From SG8-30 sp037443885 (GTDB lineage: Bacteria > Pseudomonadota > Gammaproteobacteria > Steroidobacterales > Steroidobacteraceae): DNA of 9,184 bases. Positions within the stretch are counted from its first letter, which is position 1, and each line of letters begins with the position of its first letter. The notes under the pieces were generated by a model. It was not told the origin of the DNA. It made no database searches and saw only the letters and a program-made list of their open reading frames with translations. Location of the stretch: the NCBI GenBank assembly GCA_037443885.1, contig JBBINN010000115.1:1-9184 (forward strand), read 5' to 3'. Of the stretch, positions 1 through 6,588 are shown piece after piece. The position numbers and the translations under genes are program-made.

Positions 1-186
1 TGCCTCACCGTCGAGCCGGATCTTCAGGCTCGAGCCGTTTATGAAGGAGCCGAGAGACACGTGACCGCGCTGCTCGAGCAGGTTGACCTCGTCCGCCAGG
101 GCGACGCGGGCCGGACTCAGGCCAAGAACCAGGCCCACCGCTGCGGCGACGGCCAGACCGGCCGACGTGCGTACTGAACCGTACAT
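1..186 (-). CDS. Secreted, probably outer-membrane protein (N-terminal part only)
   Basis: The first 62 codons of a leftward gene that runs off the left edge. The N-terminus is a good Sec signal peptide: a short start with one Arg (R6), a hydrophobic Ala/Val/Leu core (about residues 9-23) and a likely cleavage site after ALA (residue 31), leaving a mature start DEVNLLEQ. The visible mature part contains VSLGSFINGSSLKIRLDG, which resembles the first strand of outer-membrane beta-barrel proteins common in gammaproteobacteria, but too little is visible to name a family. ATG at 186 is the first Met after an in-frame stop at 241-243; the ribosome-binding site is weak (a GGGG run about 10 bases upstream). 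It lies 161 bases downstream of lapA on the same strand and has its own promoter candidate. Export is well supported; the barrel assignment is inference. Confidence 0.7.
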   Translation of the reverse strand, partial: MYGSVRTSAGLAVAAAVGLVLGLSPARVALADEVNLLEQRGHVSLGSFINGSSLKIRLDGEA

Positions 187-242
187 ATGGCTGTACCCCG
201 GAGGATGACTTGTCGGGATTCGCAAGAATCGATACCGGCATC

Positions 243-270
243 AGGCTAGCATCGCCATGCCCCCATTCAA
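243..270 (-). promoter_or_regulatory. Candidate sigma-70 promoter for the leftward secreted-protein gene
   Basis: On the minus strand there is a -35-like TTGAAT (270-265), a 16-base spacer and a -10-like TAGCCT (248-243) preceded by TGC, giving an extended -10. The predicted transcript start, near 236, leaves a leader of about 50 bases. That leader begins with a small perfect hairpin, GATTC/GAATC at 217-230 with a 4-base loop. Four of six -35 positions and three of six -10 positions match consensus, so this is a plausible call only. Confidence 0.4.
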
Positions 271-347
271 GACCAGGGGCCGGTGGGAAATACGTAGGCG
301 GGGCGCGATTGTCGCGAAATATCAGGGAAGCGCTGCCGCAGCCCGGT

Positions 348-602
348 TCACGTTCCTGCCCCGCTCCCCGTACCCGGCGGCATCGGCCGGCGCCGCGCTC
401 CCCGCACCCAGCTGCGCAGCAGCGTGAGCAGCGCGCCGCCGGTGGCCATGCCGAGCAGGTAGGTCAGGATCACGATGAGGGAGACGGGCAGCGTCACGCT
501 GAAGGTCAGGAACGACACCGTGACGACGTACATGTTCTGGATGTTGAAGAGCAGCACCGCCGCGGTGAACACCACGACGAGGCCCATGTAGAAATAGCGC
601 AT
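348..602 (-). CDS. lapA: LapA family (DUF1049) two-helix inner-membrane protein
   Basis: An 84-residue membrane protein. Residues about 4-22 form the first hydrophobic helix, followed by the family-like NIQNMYVVTVSF stretch. Residues about 38-62 form the second helix, with the Gly-containing LLGMATGGALL segment. The tail is basic (RSWVRGARRRP), then Pro/Gly-rich. This matches the lipopolysaccharide assembly protein A domain, which in Escherichia coli acts with LapB in controlling LPS synthesis. ATG at 602 is chosen because GGAGG lies 5 bases upstream and the protein then begins at the first helix; the same frame is open back to 839, but that extension would put about 79 unrelated residues in front. 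The usual partner, a TPR-containing lapB, is not next to it: the next gene is the secreted protein. The family is fairly sure; the exact LPS role is inferred and less certain without lapB. Confidence 0.8.
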   Translation of the reverse strand: MRYFYMGLVVVFTAAVLLFNIQNMYVVTVSFLTFSVTLPVSLIVILTYLLGMATGGALLTLLRSWVRGARRRPMPPGTGSGAGT

Positions 603-647
603 CTCAGCCTCCGTCGCCTGCCGCCGTGAACCGGCGGGACGAAGACC

Positions 648-676
648 ATTCTGAACCAGCTGCCGGCGGCAGCCAA
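648..676 (-). promoter_or_regulatory. Candidate lapA promoter
   Basis: On the minus strand TTGGCT (676-671) and CAGAAT (653-648) are separated by exactly 17 bases, each matching four of six consensus positions. The predicted start near 641 gives a leader of about 38 bases before the lapA ATG, containing its GGAGG ribosome-binding site. The promoter begins about 10 bases beyond the T-run of the leftward terminator at 686-712, so lapA appears insulated from transcription arriving from the right. Confidence 0.4.
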
Positions 677-685
677 AGTCCGGAT

Positions 686-712
686 GAAAAAGCGGGCGCC
701 AGCAGGCGCCCG
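686..712 (-). terminator. Leftward rho-independent terminator with no gene in front of it
   Basis: Read on the minus strand, CGGGCGCC (712-705), loop TGCT, then GGCGCCCG (700-693) form a perfect 8-bp, all-GC stem, followed by C and five Ts (691-687). The geometry is one-directional: read rightward, the stem is preceded by As and followed by no T-run. No coding sequence ends just upstream on this strand; the sequence to the right is the 5' region of hss, which is transcribed the other way. It may end a small RNA or antisense transcript starting in the hss 5' region, or block stray transcription into lapA. Confidence 0.7.
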
Positions 713-820
713 AACCCAATGCACTCGGCATTCCGGCATGGCCGGAAACCGGGAGAACCTTAACCGCTGGAAGTGACCGTTTCGTTGCCGTCAGGTTACA
801 GCCGAGCGCGGCTCCGAGGG

Positions 821-855
821 TTCCCGCCCCCTGGCTCATCTGTTACGGTCGGACC
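821..855 (+). promoter_or_regulatory. Possible leaderless promoter for hss
   Basis: An extended -10-like element, TG-T-TACGGT (841-849), ends 6 bases before the hss ATG. A start 7 bases beyond the hexamer would be the A of the ATG at 856. A weak -35 (TTCCCG, 821-826) sits 17 bases upstream of the hexamer. No Shine-Dalgarno sequence precedes the ATG, consistent with leaderless translation. The hexamers are poor matches, so this is suggestive only. Confidence 0.3.
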
Positions 856-2292
856 ATGACTACCGCGACCGGGCCCGTGTCCGCCGGTTTCGGCGGCCGG
901 GTGGTCATGATCGGCTGCGGCAGCATCGGGCAGGCGATCCTGCCGCTGCTGCGCCAGCATCTCGGCTTCGCCGCCGATGGGTTGACGGTGCTCTCGGCCG
1001 ACGAGCGCGGCCGCGGGATCGCCTCGGCCGAAGGCGCGCGGTTTCTCCACTGTCATCTGAAACCGGGCAGCTTTCACCGCGAGCTCGCGCGACACCTGCG
1101 TACCGGTGACCTGCTGCTCAACCTCTCCGTGGACGTCTCGAGCCTCGACCTCGTCGAGTGGTGTGCCGCGGCCGGCGTGCTGTACGTGGACACCTCCATC
1201 GAGCCCTGGCCGGGCGTGTTCGACAACCCGATGCTGTCGCTGCGCGAGCGCACCAACTTCCTCACGCGCGAGCGCATGCTGCGACTCGGCCGCCGGCTCG
1301 GACCGGACTCGCCGACGGCCGTCGTGGACCACGGGGCCAACCCCGGGCTGGTCTCGCATTTCGTCAAGGTCGCGCTGCTCGACCTGTCGCGTGTGCTGCT
1401 GCCCGGCCGCTCGCCCCCCGCCGCGCGCGGGGACTGGGCACGGCTCGCGCGCGAACTCGGCATCCAGGTCGTGCAGGTGTCGGAACGCGACACGCAGGCG
1501 GCGGAGCGGCCCAAGCGCCCCAACGAATTCGTTAACACCTGGTCCATCGACGGATTCATCGACGAGCTGATGCAGCCCTCGGAGCTGTCGCTCGGCACCG
1601 CCGAACCCGGGCGACCGGCCGGCGCGCACTGGCACGGGCCTGGCTCGGGGAGCATCTACCTGCGGCGTCCCGGCGGCGGCACCTACGCGCGCAGCTGGCT
1701 GCCCTCGCTCGGCGGCTTCCAGGGCCTGCTCATGACCCACGACGAGGTGTTCTCCATCGCCGACTGCCTCTCGATCCGCGAGGACGAGCGCTTTGCCTAC
1801 CGCCCCACGGTCATGTTCGTCTACCACCCCTGCGACGACGCGATGCTCTCCGCGCTGGAGCTGGAGGGCCGCGGCTGGCAGATCCAGCCCTCGCGCAGGG
1901 TGCTCACGTCCGAGCTGGTCACGGGCATGGACGAGCTGGGGGTGCTGCTGGCCGGCCATGCCCGCAACGCCTACTGGTACGGCTCGCAGCTTTCCATCGA
2001 GGAGGCGCGCCGCCACGTGCCGCACGCCAACGCCACGACACTGCAGGTGGCCGCCGGCGCGCTGGCGGCGGCCTGCTATGCGGTGCGCCACCCATGGCTG
2101 GGCGTGTGCGAGGCGGACGACCTCGACCCGCTGGAGTGCCTCGAGGTGGCGCGCCCCTACCTCGGCCGGCTGACGGGTGCGTTCACCGACTGGACGCCGC
2201 TGCAGGGCCGCGGCGAGCTGTTCGACGAGGACCTCGATCCCCACCAGCCGTGGCAGCTGCGCAACGTGCGTGCGCGACAGTGGCGGGCCTGA
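856..2292 (+). CDS. hss: Homospermidine synthase
   Basis: A 478-residue cytoplasmic enzyme that, in this family, makes homospermidine from two putrescines (or putrescine plus an aminobutyl donor such as spermidine) with bound NAD+. The Rossmann glycine motif VVMIGCGSIG is at residues 16-25. Family stretches follow in order: NLSVDVSSLDL (89-99), YVDTSIEPWPG (110-120), ANPGLVSHF (161-169), SERDTQ (209-214), EFVNTWSIDGF (224-234), YHPCDDA (323-329), GMDELGVLL (357-365), NAYWYGSQLSIEE (371-383) and FTDWTPL (443-449). N162, E210, W229 and E237 line up with active-site residues I recall from the Blastochloris viridis enzyme, where the Trp makes a cation-pi contact; H295 and D359 are also in conserved blocks. 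Length is normal for the family. The ATG gives an N-terminus close to that of known homologues but lacks a Shine-Dalgarno. It is apparently monocistronic: no polyamine gene adjoins, and the next gene has its own promoter. Confidence 0.95.
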   Translation: MTTATGPVSAGFGGRVVMIGCGSIGQAILPLLRQHLGFAADGLTVLSADERGRGIASAEGARFLHCHLKPGSFHRELARHLRTGDLLLNLSVDVSSLDLVEWCAAAGVLYVDTSIEPWPGVFDNPMLSLRERTNFLTRERMLRLGRRLGPDSPTAVVDHGANPGLVSHFVKVALLDLSRVLLPGRSPPAARGDWARLARELGIQVVQVSERDTQAAERPKRPNEFVNTWSIDGFIDELMQPSELSLGTAEPGRPAGAHWHGPGSGSIYLRRPGGGTYARSWLPSLGGFQGLLMTHDEVFSIADCLSIREDERFAYRPTVMFVYHPCDDAMLSALELEGRGWQIQPSRRVLTSELVTGMDELGVLLAGHARNAYWYGSQLSIEEARRHVPHANATTLQVAAGALAAACYAVRHPWLGVCEADDLDPLECLEVARPYLGRLTGAFTDWTPLQGRGELFDEDLDPHQPWQLRNVRARQWRA

Positions 2293-2316
2293 CCGGCGGA
2301 CCCTTTCCGCTACAAT
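2289..2316 (+). promoter_or_regulatory. Candidate promoter for the S9 peptidase/transpeptidase operon
   Basis: The -35-like CTGACC (2289-2294) overlaps the hss stop codon. It is followed by a 16-base spacer and a -10-like TACAAT (2311-2316), five of six matches to consensus. Transcription would start near 2323 and leave a leader of about 46 bases before the ATG at 2369. This is the best-looking promoter in the window. Confidence 0.5.
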
Positions 2317-2368
2317 GCGGTGCGGGCCTGGCCACCCTCCCCGCCCCATTCTCTGGACGAGGTTCCCG

Positions 2369-4462
2369 ATGAAGCGACTGTCCGCGTTGCTGCTGCTCGC
2401 CTGCTTCGCCCTTCCCGGCCACGCCGCGCCGGCCGAACCCGCCGCGAATAGGCCGATCACGCACGAGGACGTCTACCTGGCGCAGCGGCCCGGCGCACCG
2501 CAGCCGAGCCCCGACGGCCGCTGGATCGTGTTCCCGCTCGCCGAGCCGAACTACGACCACGAGAAACGCTCCGGAGACCTCTGGATCGTGCCGGCCGACG
2601 GCAGCGCGCCGCCGCGGCGCCTGACCGCCACGCGCGATCCCGAGGGCTCGGTCGCGTGGAGCCCGGACTCGACGCGCCTCGCCTTCACCGCGAAGCGCGA
2701 GGGCGATGCCGAGCGACAGGTCTACGTGCTCGACCTCGCCGCGGGCGGCGAGGCGCAGCGCGTGACCGACCTCGCCGCCGGCGCCAACCATCCGGTGTGG
2801 CGGCCGGACGGCCGCGCGCTGCTAGTGACGACGTTTGCCTACGCAGGCAGCGCGGACGAGGACGCGAACCGCAAGGCCATCGAGGAACGCAATGCGCGCA
2901 AGTTCAACACGCGCGTGTACGAGGAATTCCCGATCCGCTACTGGGACCGCTGGCTGGACGAGCAGCGTCCGATGCCCGTGGTGCAGCCGCTCGATGGCGG
3001 CGCGCCGCGCTATCTCCTCGGCGGCACGCAACTCTTCGACGGGCGCGGCTACGGCGGCGTGCTCGCGTCCGAGGGCGCGGGCGAGTCGCTGCAGGCCGTG
3101 TGGACGCCGGACGGCTCCGGCGTCGTCTTCATCGCCACCGACCATCGCCACGAGGGCGCGCGCACCACGGTCACCCAGACGCTGTGGCTCGTCCCCGCCG
3201 GCGGCGGCGAGCCGCGCCGGCTGACCGACCGCGATGCGAGCTGGTCGAATCCCGCCTTCTCCGCGGACGGCCGACACCTCTACGCGAAGTTCACGCCCGT
3301 CACCCGGCACGTCTACAACCACACCCGGCTGGGGCGGCTCGCCTGGGACACCAACGCGAAGCCGGAGGTGCTGACTGCCGGCGACCGCCGCTCGGTCTCA
3401 GACTTCGCGCTGGCACCCGACGGCTCGCGCGCCTACTTCACAGCCGAGCACGAGGGCCTGGTGCGCCTGTACACGGTGACGCCCGGCGGACCGGTCGGCG
3501 AACTCGGCTCGCTCGAGGCCGGCACCTACACCTCGCTGCGCATCGGCGGCAACGGCGCCGGCGTGATCGCCGCAGTGTGGGAGAGCGCGATAAACCCTCC
3601 GGAGGTCATGCAGGTGGACACCGCGAGCGGCGAGCGGCGGGCGCTGACGACGTTCAACACGGAGCGCGCCGCGGCCATCGACTGGCTGCCCGCCGAGCAC
3701 TTCTGGTTCACGTCGAGCCGCGGCCGGCGCATCCACAGCATGCTCGTCAAGCCGCCGGGCTTCGATCCGGCGAAGAAGTATCCGCTGTTCGTGCTGATCC
3801 ACGGCGGCCCGCACACCATGATGGGCGACCAGTTCATCACGCGCTGGAACTACCACCTGCTCGCCAGGCCGGGCTACGTGGTCCTCGCGCCGAACTACAG
3901 CGGCTCGACCGGCTTCGGCGAGGCCTTTGCACAGGCCATCCAGGGCGACCCCCTCGCCGGGCCTGGTCGTGAGCTCAACGAGGCGGCGGATGCCGCCATC
4001 CGCGCGTTCCCCTTCATCGACGCCAGCCGCCAGGCCGCCGGTGGCGCGAGCTACGGCGGCCACCTCGCGAACTGGCTCGCGGTGAGCACCACGCGGTACA
4101 GGGCGCTCGTGAGCCACGCAGGGCTGTTCGACCTGCGCTCGCAGTGGACCACGAGCGATGTCGTCTACCACCGCGAGCGGAACATGGGCGGCCCGGTGTG
4201 GGAGCGCCCGGCCGCCTGGCGCGAACAGAGTCCGCTGTACCGCGCCGAGCGGCTGAAGACGCCGATCCTCGTGACCTTCGGCGAGCGCGATTTCCGCGTG
4301 CCCATCAACAACGCACTGGAATTCTGGACCATCCTGAAGCGCCAGGACGTGCCGAGCCGGCTCGTGGTGTTCCCCGAGGAGAACCACTGGATCCTCCGGG
4401 GCGAGAACAGCCGCGAGTTCTACCGCGAGGTCCACACCTGGCTCGAGCGCTACCTGCAGTAG
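2369..4462 (+). CDS. Secreted S9 family (prolyl oligopeptidase-like) serine peptidase
   Basis: A 697-residue protein. Residues 1-19 are a Sec signal peptide (MKRLSALLLL..., cleavage after GHA), so the enzyme is probably periplasmic. The N-terminal two thirds carry beta-propeller blade repeats of the PD40 type, seen as PSPDGRWIVF, WSPDSTRLAF, WRPDGRALLV, WTPDGSGVVF, FSADGRHLY and LAPDGSRAYF. The C-terminal alpha/beta-hydrolase domain starts near residue 465: oxyanion-hole motif HGGPH (478-482), nucleophile in GGASYGG (Ser561), Asp641 in GERDFRVP and His673 in ENHWIL. A complete triad predicts an active peptidase cleaving short peptides, possibly a dipeptidyl or acylaminoacyl peptidase; the substrate cannot be read from sequence. 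The start at 2369 has GAGG about 9 bases upstream and begins exactly at the signal peptide; an in-frame extension into hss is rejected. The transpeptidase gene follows after 7 bases. Confidence 0.92.
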   Translation: MKRLSALLLLACFALPGHAAPAEPAANRPITHEDVYLAQRPGAPQPSPDGRWIVFPLAEPNYDHEKRSGDLWIVPADGSAPPRRLTATRDPEGSVAWSPDSTRLAFTAKREGDAERQVYVLDLAAGGEAQRVTDLAAGANHPVWRPDGRALLVTTFAYAGSADEDANRKAIEERNARKFNTRVYEEFPIRYWDRWLDEQRPMPVVQPLDGGAPRYLLGGTQLFDGRGYGGVLASEGAGESLQAVWTPDGSGVVFIATDHRHEGARTTVTQTLWLVPAGGGEPRRLTDRDASWSNPAFSADGRHLYAKFTPVTRHVYNHTRLGRLAWDTNAKPEVLTAGDRRSVSDFALAPDGSRAYFTAEHEGLVRLYTVTPGGPVGELGSLEAGTYTSLRIGGNGAGVIAAVWESAINPPEVMQVDTASGERRALTTFNTERAAAIDWLPAEHFWFTSSRGRRIHSMLVKPPGFDPAKKYPLFVLIHGGPHTMMGDQFITRWNYHLLARPGYVVLAPNYSGSTGFGEAFAQAIQGDPLAGPGRELNEAADAAIRAFPFIDASRQAAGGASYGGHLANWLAVSTTRYRALVSHAGLFDLRSQWTTSDVVYHRERNMGGPVWERPAAWREQSPLYRAERLKTPILVTFGERDFRVPINNALEFWTILKRQDVPSRLVVFPEENHWILRGENSREFYREVHTWLERYLQ

Positions 4463-4469
4463 GCCACGC

Positions 4470-6125
4470 ATGAAACACCTCAGCTCGCTCTCGCTGTTCC
4501 GGACGCTCGCCCTCGTCGGCGCCGGGGCAATATCGGCAGCGCCGGCGCTCGCCGACCCCGTCGTCGACGCCATCCAGCAGCGCATCGATTTCGTGCGCGA
4601 GACCGGCCAGCTCGAGCTGGCCGGCGATACCGTGGTGTCCCGCGTCGGCATCAACGAGCTCTACGCGGGCCTCGGCTTCCAGCCGCTGTGGCGCGAGCCC
4701 GGGCGCGTGGAGGAGCTGCTCGCGCTGGTGCGTGAGTCCACCGACGACGGCCTGACCCCGGCGGACTATCATCTCGAGGCGCTCGAGGCGCTCTGGCAGG
4801 AGGCCCGCATCAGGCCCACGCCGGAAAGCCTCGCGGACCTCGATGTGCTGGCGACCGACGCCTACATGCTGCTCCTCTACCACCTGTTTTTCGGCAAGGT
4901 GGACCCGGTGTCGCTCGAGCCGACGTGGAACTTCTCCGCCCGGGACGTGACGGGCGAGCGCGCGGTCGAGTTCGTCGCCCGCGCCATCACGCAGGGACGC
5001 CTGCGCGAATCGGCCGACGCCGCAAGGCCGCAGCACTGGATGTACGAACACGGCCGCCGCGCGCTGCGCGCCCACCGCCGGATCGAGGCCGACGGAGGCT
5101 GGCCGCAGGTGCCGGACGGTCCCACCCTGAAGCCGGGCATGACCGATCCGCGCGTGGTCGCGCTGCGGCGCCGGCTTGCCGTCACCGGCGACCTCATGGA
5201 CCAGCCCCTTGACAGTCTCCTGTACGACGAGGCCGTCGAGACTGCCGTGCGCTCGTTCCAGGAACGCCACCTGCTCACGGCCGACGGCGCCGTCGGCCGC
5301 GCGACGCTGCGCGAGCTGAACGTGCCGGTCGGCGACCGCATCCGGCAGATCCGCGTCAACCTCGAGCGGGGCCGCCACGTTCTCCATGAGATCGGCGACG
5401 AGCCGATGGTCGCGGTGGACATTGCCGGCTTCGAGGTCCGCTGGGTCGAGGGACGCCGGGTCAGGTGGAGCTCCAGGGTCGTGGTCGGCCAGCCGATGCG
5501 CCAGACCCCGACCTTCAGGGCGCAGATCGAGTACATCGTGCTCAATCCCACCTGGACCGTGCCGCCAGGCATCCTGCAGAAGGACGTGTTCCCGGGCATC
5601 CGGCGCGACCCGCGCTATCTCGAGAGGAAGGGCCTGGAGGTGTTCGACCGCAACGGCCGTCGCATCGACGCGGGCAGCATCGACTGGAGCCGTTACACCG
5701 CCCGGAATTTCCCCTACTTCCTGCGCCAGGCCTCGGGCGACGACAACGCACTCGGCCGCGTGAAGATCATGTTCCCCAATCCGCACCTCGTGTACCTGCA
5801 CGACACGCCCGCGCGTTCGCTGTTCGAGAAGGACGACCGGACCTTCAGCTCGGGCTGTATCCGCGTGGAGAAGGTGTTCGAACTGGCCGAGCGCCTGTTC
5901 GCGGGCACGGCCTGGACGCGCGAGGCAATGGATACGGTCGTGGCGACAGGCGAGACCCGCACGGTTCGACTGCCGAAGCCCGTGCCGGTACTGTTGATCT
6001 ACTGGACGGTGGACGAGGATGCCCAGGGACGTATCGTATTCAAGCGCGATCCCTACGACCGGGATCCGCCGCTCGCCGCCGCGCTCGACCAGACGTTCCG
6101 CTTCGGCAGCCGGCCGCGCACCTGA
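4470..6125 (+). CDS. L,D-transpeptidase, YcbB (LdtD)-like, with peptidoglycan-binding domain
   Basis: A 551-residue exported murein enzyme. The signal peptide covers residues 1-28 (cleavage after ALA, mature start DPVV). A scaffold region follows, including GFQPLWRE (69-76) and the helical DGLTPADYHLEAL stretch. A PG_binding_1 domain lies at about 220-285 (MTDPRVVALRRRL, then DGAVGRATLRELN). The YkuD catalytic domain runs from about 312 to 500: VLNPTWTVPPGI (357-368), the His of YLHDTP (His444) and nucleophile Cys463 in FSSGCIRVE. This family makes 3-3 (mDAP-mDAP) cross-links in peptidoglycan, or attaches other groups to mDAP, using tetrapeptide donors. Domain order matches E. coli YcbB, and the length (YcbB is about 615 aa) is slightly shorter. 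The gene starts 7 bases after the peptidase stop with only a weak Shine-Dalgarno (TAGG at that stop), so translational coupling in one operon is likely. Confidence 0.93.
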   Translation: MKHLSSLSLFRTLALVGAGAISAAPALADPVVDAIQQRIDFVRETGQLELAGDTVVSRVGINELYAGLGFQPLWREPGRVEELLALVRESTDDGLTPADYHLEALEALWQEARIRPTPESLADLDVLATDAYMLLLYHLFFGKVDPVSLEPTWNFSARDVTGERAVEFVARAITQGRLRESADAARPQHWMYEHGRRALRAHRRIEADGGWPQVPDGPTLKPGMTDPRVVALRRRLAVTGDLMDQPLDSLLYDEAVETAVRSFQERHLLTADGAVGRATLRELNVPVGDRIRQIRVNLERGRHVLHEIGDEPMVAVDIAGFEVRWVEGRRVRWSSRVVVGQPMRQTPTFRAQIEYIVLNPTWTVPPGILQKDVFPGIRRDPRYLERKGLEVFDRNGRRIDAGSIDWSRYTARNFPYFLRQASGDDNALGRVKIMFPNPHLVYLHDTPARSLFEKDDRTFSSGCIRVEKVFELAERLFAGTAWTREAMDTVVATGETRTVRLPKPVPVLLIYWTVDEDAQGRIVFKRDPYDRDPPLAAALDQTFRFGSRPRT

Positions 6126-6172
6126 GAACAAGACGCCCCGCCTTTCGCGGCCGGCGCTTACGCTGCGGCCCG

Positions 6173-6198
6173 CCTCCGGTTAGCATCTGCGGCGGAGG
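6173..6198 (+). promoter_or_regulatory. Strong ribosome-binding site with possible pairing arm
   Basis: GGAGG at 6194-6198 lies 6 bases before the ATG at 6205 and decides that start. Its hexamer CGGAGG (6193-6198) is exactly complementary to CCTCCG at 6173-6178, with a 14-base loop between, so the site could be hidden in a hairpin. GC-rich DNA makes such matches common; regulation is only a possibility. Confidence 0.35.
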
Positions 6199-6204
6199 TG
6201 CCCC

Positions 6205-6588
6205 ATGGCCGACGTGTCCGGACCCACGCTGTTCCCGCAATGGCTCAAGCGGGCGCTCGAGCTCGGCTACTCGCCGGTCGAGCTGGCGCGGCTCCTTAAC
6301 ACCACGCCCGCGGTGGCCCTGCAGCTCGTGCGCGCGCTGCCCAAGAGCCCGTCCGAGGTGCGAAAGCTGGCGCGAAAGTTCGGCGTGGACTACGAGTCGC
6401 TGCGCACCTTCACGGACAACGCGCTGCAGCCGATCACCGGCTTCGACCGCGAGACGCAGTCGCTGCTGCGCCTCTGGCAGCGCCTCGACGCGCCGCGCAA
6501 GGCGGCGCTGCTCGTGGTCCTGCAGGACATGGCGCGTGGCCGCGCGCCGCGCCGCACATCACGCAGGGCCTCCCGGCCGTCTCGCTAG
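6205..6588 (+). CDS. Small unrecognised protein with helix-turn-helix-like segment
   Basis: A 127-residue protein that I do not recognise. It has no signal peptide or membrane helix, so it is probably cytoplasmic. Residues about 22-45 (GYSPVELARLLNTTPAVALQ) have the spacing of a helix-turn-helix: helix, a turn around Asn-Thr-Thr, then a second helix. A second helical block, SEVRKLARKFGVDYESL, follows, and a third near 84-113 (LLRLWQRLDAPRKAALLVVL). The last 15 or so residues are Arg/Ser-rich and basic, which could contact nucleic acid. Support for a real gene: a strong GGAGG with ideal 6-base spacing, amphipathic helix pattern and codon use like its neighbours. It begins 80 bases after the transpeptidase and may be cotranscribed with it. 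DNA binding is inference from shape, not homology. Confidence 0.65.
   Translation: MADVSGPTLFPQWLKRALELGYSPVELARLLNTTPAVALQLVRALPKSPSEVRKLARKFGVDYESLRTFTDNALQPITGFDRETQSLLRLWQRLDAPRKAALLVVLQDMARGRAPRRTSRRASRPSR

Noticed and set aside
205..249. Rightward 14-aa ORF beginning right at a GGAGG sequence
   Set aside because: GGAGG overlaps the first base of the ATG region with no spacing, and it lies in the leader of a leftward gene.
304..318. CGCGA-TTG-TCGCG dyad downstream of lapA as a terminator
   Set aside because: Only about a 5-bp stem, with no T-run on the lapA strand.
603..839. Upstream extension of lapA to an ATG at 839
   Set aside because: It would add about 79 non-homologous residues, run through a leftward terminator, and ignore the good GGAGG in front of the ATG at 602.
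2369..2428. Lipoprotein signal (LLAC, Cys12) in the S9 peptidase
   Set aside because: Leu at -2 does not fit the lipobox, the hydrophobic stretch continues past the Cys, and a normal cleavage site follows at GHA.
796..2460. Long leftward open frame of 554 codons opposite hss
   Set aside because: It is the antisense shadow of hss in GC-rich DNA; the protein is Arg/Ala/His-rich with no recognisable domain, while the + strand encodes a clear homospermidine synthase.
3398..6131. Two long leftward open frames opposite the peptidase and transpeptidase genes (3398-4654 and 4305-6131)
   Set aside because: Both are mirror frames of well-identified genes and have low-complexity Ala/Arg/His/Val composition with no domain.
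6126..6172. GC-rich imperfect hairpin after the transpeptidase stop as a terminator
   Set aside because: The stem is interrupted by mismatches and no T-run follows.
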